64,000 nucleotides of DNA, from positions 558,001 to 622,000 of the forward strand of contig NZ_PVYX01000002.1 in assembly GCF_003001695.1 (NCBI RefSeq), given 5' to 3'. Origin of the DNA: Flagellimonas meridianipacifica. Its GTDB lineage: Bacteria; Bacteroidota; Bacteroidia; Flavobacteriales; Flavobacteriaceae. The notes beneath the pieces were generated by a model, which was not told the DNA's origin, did no database searches, and saw only the letters and a list, made by a program, of their open reading frames with translations. Shown here one piece after another: positions 62,503 through 64,000 of this stretch (the stretch's first letter is position 1; each line of letters opens with the position of its first letter). The position numbers were made by a program, and so were the translations under genes.

Positions 62503-63515
62503 GATTTCAACTGATTTTCGTACGCTGCCAAAACGGTTTTGAATTTAGCAACAGTTTCTTCAAGTGATATGTTACTTCTTCCCCCCGCAGCATTGGTATG
62601 TCCTCCGCCATTAAAATGATTTCTTGCGAATTCGTTGACCGAAAAATCACCCACAGAACGGAAGGATATTTTTATAATGCCTTCTTCTCGATTTTCTATG
62701 AAAATCACTGCAAGCACTATACCTTCCAAAGTAAGACCGTAGTTGACAAAACCTTCTGTGTCCCCCTTCTTGAAGTTATTTGCATCCAACTCCTCTTGAC
62801 TTAGCGTAATAAAAGCGGTACGATAATCCTTCAGAATCACCATATTCTTTAAGGCAACTCCGAGTAAATGAAGGCGTGACGGGGAATTTGTATCAAAAAC
62901 CTGACTGTGAATTCTCATGTTCTCCGCTCCTTTGTCAATCAAATCGGCAACAATTCTATGCGTTTTGCTGGAGGTCGAACTATACTTGAACGAACCCGTA
63001 TCAGTCATGATTCCCGTATAAAGGTTGGTGGCTATGGACTTGTTGATTCTATCACCTCCATCCACATACAGGATGAAATTATAAACCATCTCACAGGTAG
63101 AACTCATGGAAACATCCGAATAGGTGACTTTAGCATAATCACTTGGTTGTTGATGATGGTCTATCATGATGAAATCTGCATTACTCTTCTGTAATATACT
63201 TTCCAAAGCCCCGGTCCTTGAAAAATCATTGAAATCCAAAGTGAATATCAAAGAAGCTTCTTTGAAAACTTCTTCACATTTGCTTTGCGACTTTTCATAA
63301 TTTAAAATAGAACCATTTTCTGGCATCCATTTTAAAAATTTGGGATAGTCATTAGGTGAGATAACACTACATTTTTGACCCATTTCCTTGAGGAAAATAT
63401 ACAAAGCCAAACAAGAACCTATAGCATCTCCATCTGGGTTTTTGTGAGGTACAATAACGATGTTTTGGGGTGTGGAAAGAAGCGACTTTACGGTCGAGAT
63501 ATCTTCTAAATTCAT
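62499..63515 (-). CDS. DHH family phosphoesterase (nanoRNase/pAp phosphatase-like)
   Basis: 338 residues. N-terminal DHH domain with HKNPDGDAIGSCLAL, TLDFNDFSRTGA and MIDHHQQPSDYA, and a C-terminal DHHA1 domain with HFNGGGHTNAAGG. Such enzymes cleave short oligoribonucleotides and pAp. The open frame runs to 63581 from a non-supported start; MNLEDISTVKSLL at 63515 is preferred. It heads the operon with gldI. Confidence 0.92.
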   Translation of the reverse strand: MNLEDISTVKSLLSTPQNIVIVPHKNPDGDAIGSCLALYIFLKEMGQKCSVISPNDYPKFLKWMPENGSILNYEKSQSKCEEVFKEASLIFTLDFNDFSRTGALESILQKSNADFIMIDHHQQPSDYAKVTYSDVSMSSTCEMVYNFILYVDGGDRINKSIATNLYTGIMTDTGSFKYSSTSSKTHRIVADLIDKGAENMRIHSQVFDTNSPSRLHLLGVALKNMVILKDYRTAFITLSQEELDANNFKKGDTEGFVNYGLTLEGIVLAVIFIENREEGIIKISFRSVGDFSVNEFARNHFNGGGHTNAAGGRSNISLEETVAKFKTVLAAYENQLKS

Positions 63516-63520
63516 GCGGC

Positions 63521-63528
63521 CAAATATA
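63521..63528 (-). promoter_or_regulatory. Promoter -7 element of the DHH-gldI operon
   Basis: Minus-strand TATATTTG, an exact TAnnTTTG match only 5 bp from the ATG at 63515; implies a leaderless or near-leaderless transcript if used. Confidence 0.45.
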
Positions 63529-63562
63529 CAATAATATAATATAGAGGTAACTTGCGAAAGGC

Positions 63563-63570
63563 TATTTTTG
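63563..63570 (+). promoter_or_regulatory. Promoter -7 element of the PhoD-like gene
   Basis: TATTTTTG, 23 bp before the ATG at 63594, matches the consensus; no TTG found at the right spacing. Confidence 0.45.
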
Positions 63571-63593
63571 TTGACCGTCAAATATTCCTTGAA

Positions 63594-64000
63594 ATGAAAA
63601 ACTTTGTATCCTGTTTTTTTCTGATTTGGCTTTTTATAGGCTGTAAATCAGCTCAAAAGCTGTCTTCTGAAAAAAATACAGATATCAAAAAAGAAGAGGT
63701 ATCACCCTTTGTAGTGGCCTTTGGTTCCTGTAACAAGCAAAACGTTGAAAATCCTTTTTGGGATGATATTTTAAAAGAGAATCCGGACGTTTGGATTTGG
63801 GGAGGGGACAATATTTATGCCGATACTGAAAACATGGAAGAAATGAAATCCATGTACAATCAACAATTGAGCAATCCAGGTTATAAAGCCTTGTTGAACG
63901 CAGTTCCGGTTATTGGAACTTGGGATGACCATGACTATGGAAAAAACGATGCAGGGATAGAGTATGTCATGAAGGAACCTAGTCAACAATTGTTTCTGGA
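63594..64000 (+). CDS. PhoD-like alkaline phosphatase lipoprotein (cut by window end)
   Basis: The first 135 codons are present. A lipobox (WLFIGC; Cys17) marks a lipoprotein. The metallophosphatase motifs seen so far are VAFGSCNKQN, IWGGDNIYAD (metal Asp and Asn) and GTWDDHDYGKND (the DDHD metal motif), which identify the PhoD-like group of calcium/iron phosphodiesterases. The gene continues past base 64000. Likely scavenges phosphate or phosphodiesters outside the inner membrane. Confidence 0.88.
   Translation, partial: MKNFVSCFFLIWLFIGCKSAQKLSSEKNTDIKKEEVSPFVVAFGSCNKQNVENPFWDDILKENPDVWIWGGDNIYADTENMEEMKSMYNQQLSNPGYKALLNAVPVIGTWDDHDYGKNDAGIEYVMKEPSQQLFL

Noticed and set aside
1..64000. Search for CRISPR arrays, IS elements, tRNA and rRNA genes
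   Set aside because: No regularly spaced repeats, transposase motifs, tRNA arms or rRNA sequence were recognised by eye.

Overview
The window reads as chromosome of a marine-type flavobacterium (Bacteroidota, Flavobacteriaceae). Evidence: the gliding-motility isomerase GldI, several Bacteroidota-restricted families (DUF4105/Lnb-like, DUF6090, DUF6503, DUF3810, CCC-motif and DUF2752 proteins), weak Shine-Dalgarno signals, and repeated copies of the Bacteroidota -7 promoter element TAnnTTTG, some with TTG 18-20 nt upstream. Most genes lie on the minus strand. No tRNA, rRNA, CRISPR array, IS element or phage gene was recognised, and no gap between genes exceeds 300 bp.

Region 1 (1-10.3 kb) is conserved housekeeping: the N-terminal 559 codons of secA, a DUF2795 protein, a PduO-type cobalamin adenosyltransferase, a reduced methyltransferase-like protein, an ABC-F ATPase, an Lnb/DUF4105 membrane protein, pssA, and a kdsD-tatC-AhpD-like-lptB run linked to LPS synthesis, LPS export and protein export. 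Region 2 (10.4-17.1 kb) holds recQ, a four-gene cluster of tiny membrane proteins (DUF2752, dispanin-like, CCC-motif, DUF2752), an Smr-domain protein and a cysteine desulfurase. Several convergent pairs here overlap at their 3' ends.

Region 3 (17.1-33.1 kb) has a TonB-dependent receptor downstream of an M23 peptidase, then a divergent coiled-coil-zapA-rny unit. The zapA-rny gap has the features of a 6S RNA: 11-bp paired ends, a T-tract and the same zapA linkage as in E. coli. DUF349, aroE, two tandem DUF368 (undecaprenyl-phosphate translocase family) genes, a TPR protein, a class III aminotransferase and an OstA/LptA-like protein follow.

Region 4 (33.3-52.5 kb) looks accessory: small stress, detoxification and repair genes, nearly all minus strand. 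It includes an AraC regulator beside a hydrolase-SDR-SDR operon whose promoter carries two 21-bp tandem repeats. It also has an alkylation-repair neighbourhood (Ada, AlkD-type, AlkC-type), two VOC proteins, a HAD phosphatase and a P-loop kinase. Short hairpins lie between some of these single genes.

Region 5 (52.6-64 kb) returns to core genes: purA, a Fur-family regulator, a bifunctional RelA/SpoT enzyme, a Ste24-like M48 protease, a TrmH-type RNA methyltransferase, a DUF6503 lipoprotein, DUF3810, and a DHH phosphoesterase-gldI-cyclophilin/FKBP operon. The window ends inside a PhoD-like phosphatase gene.
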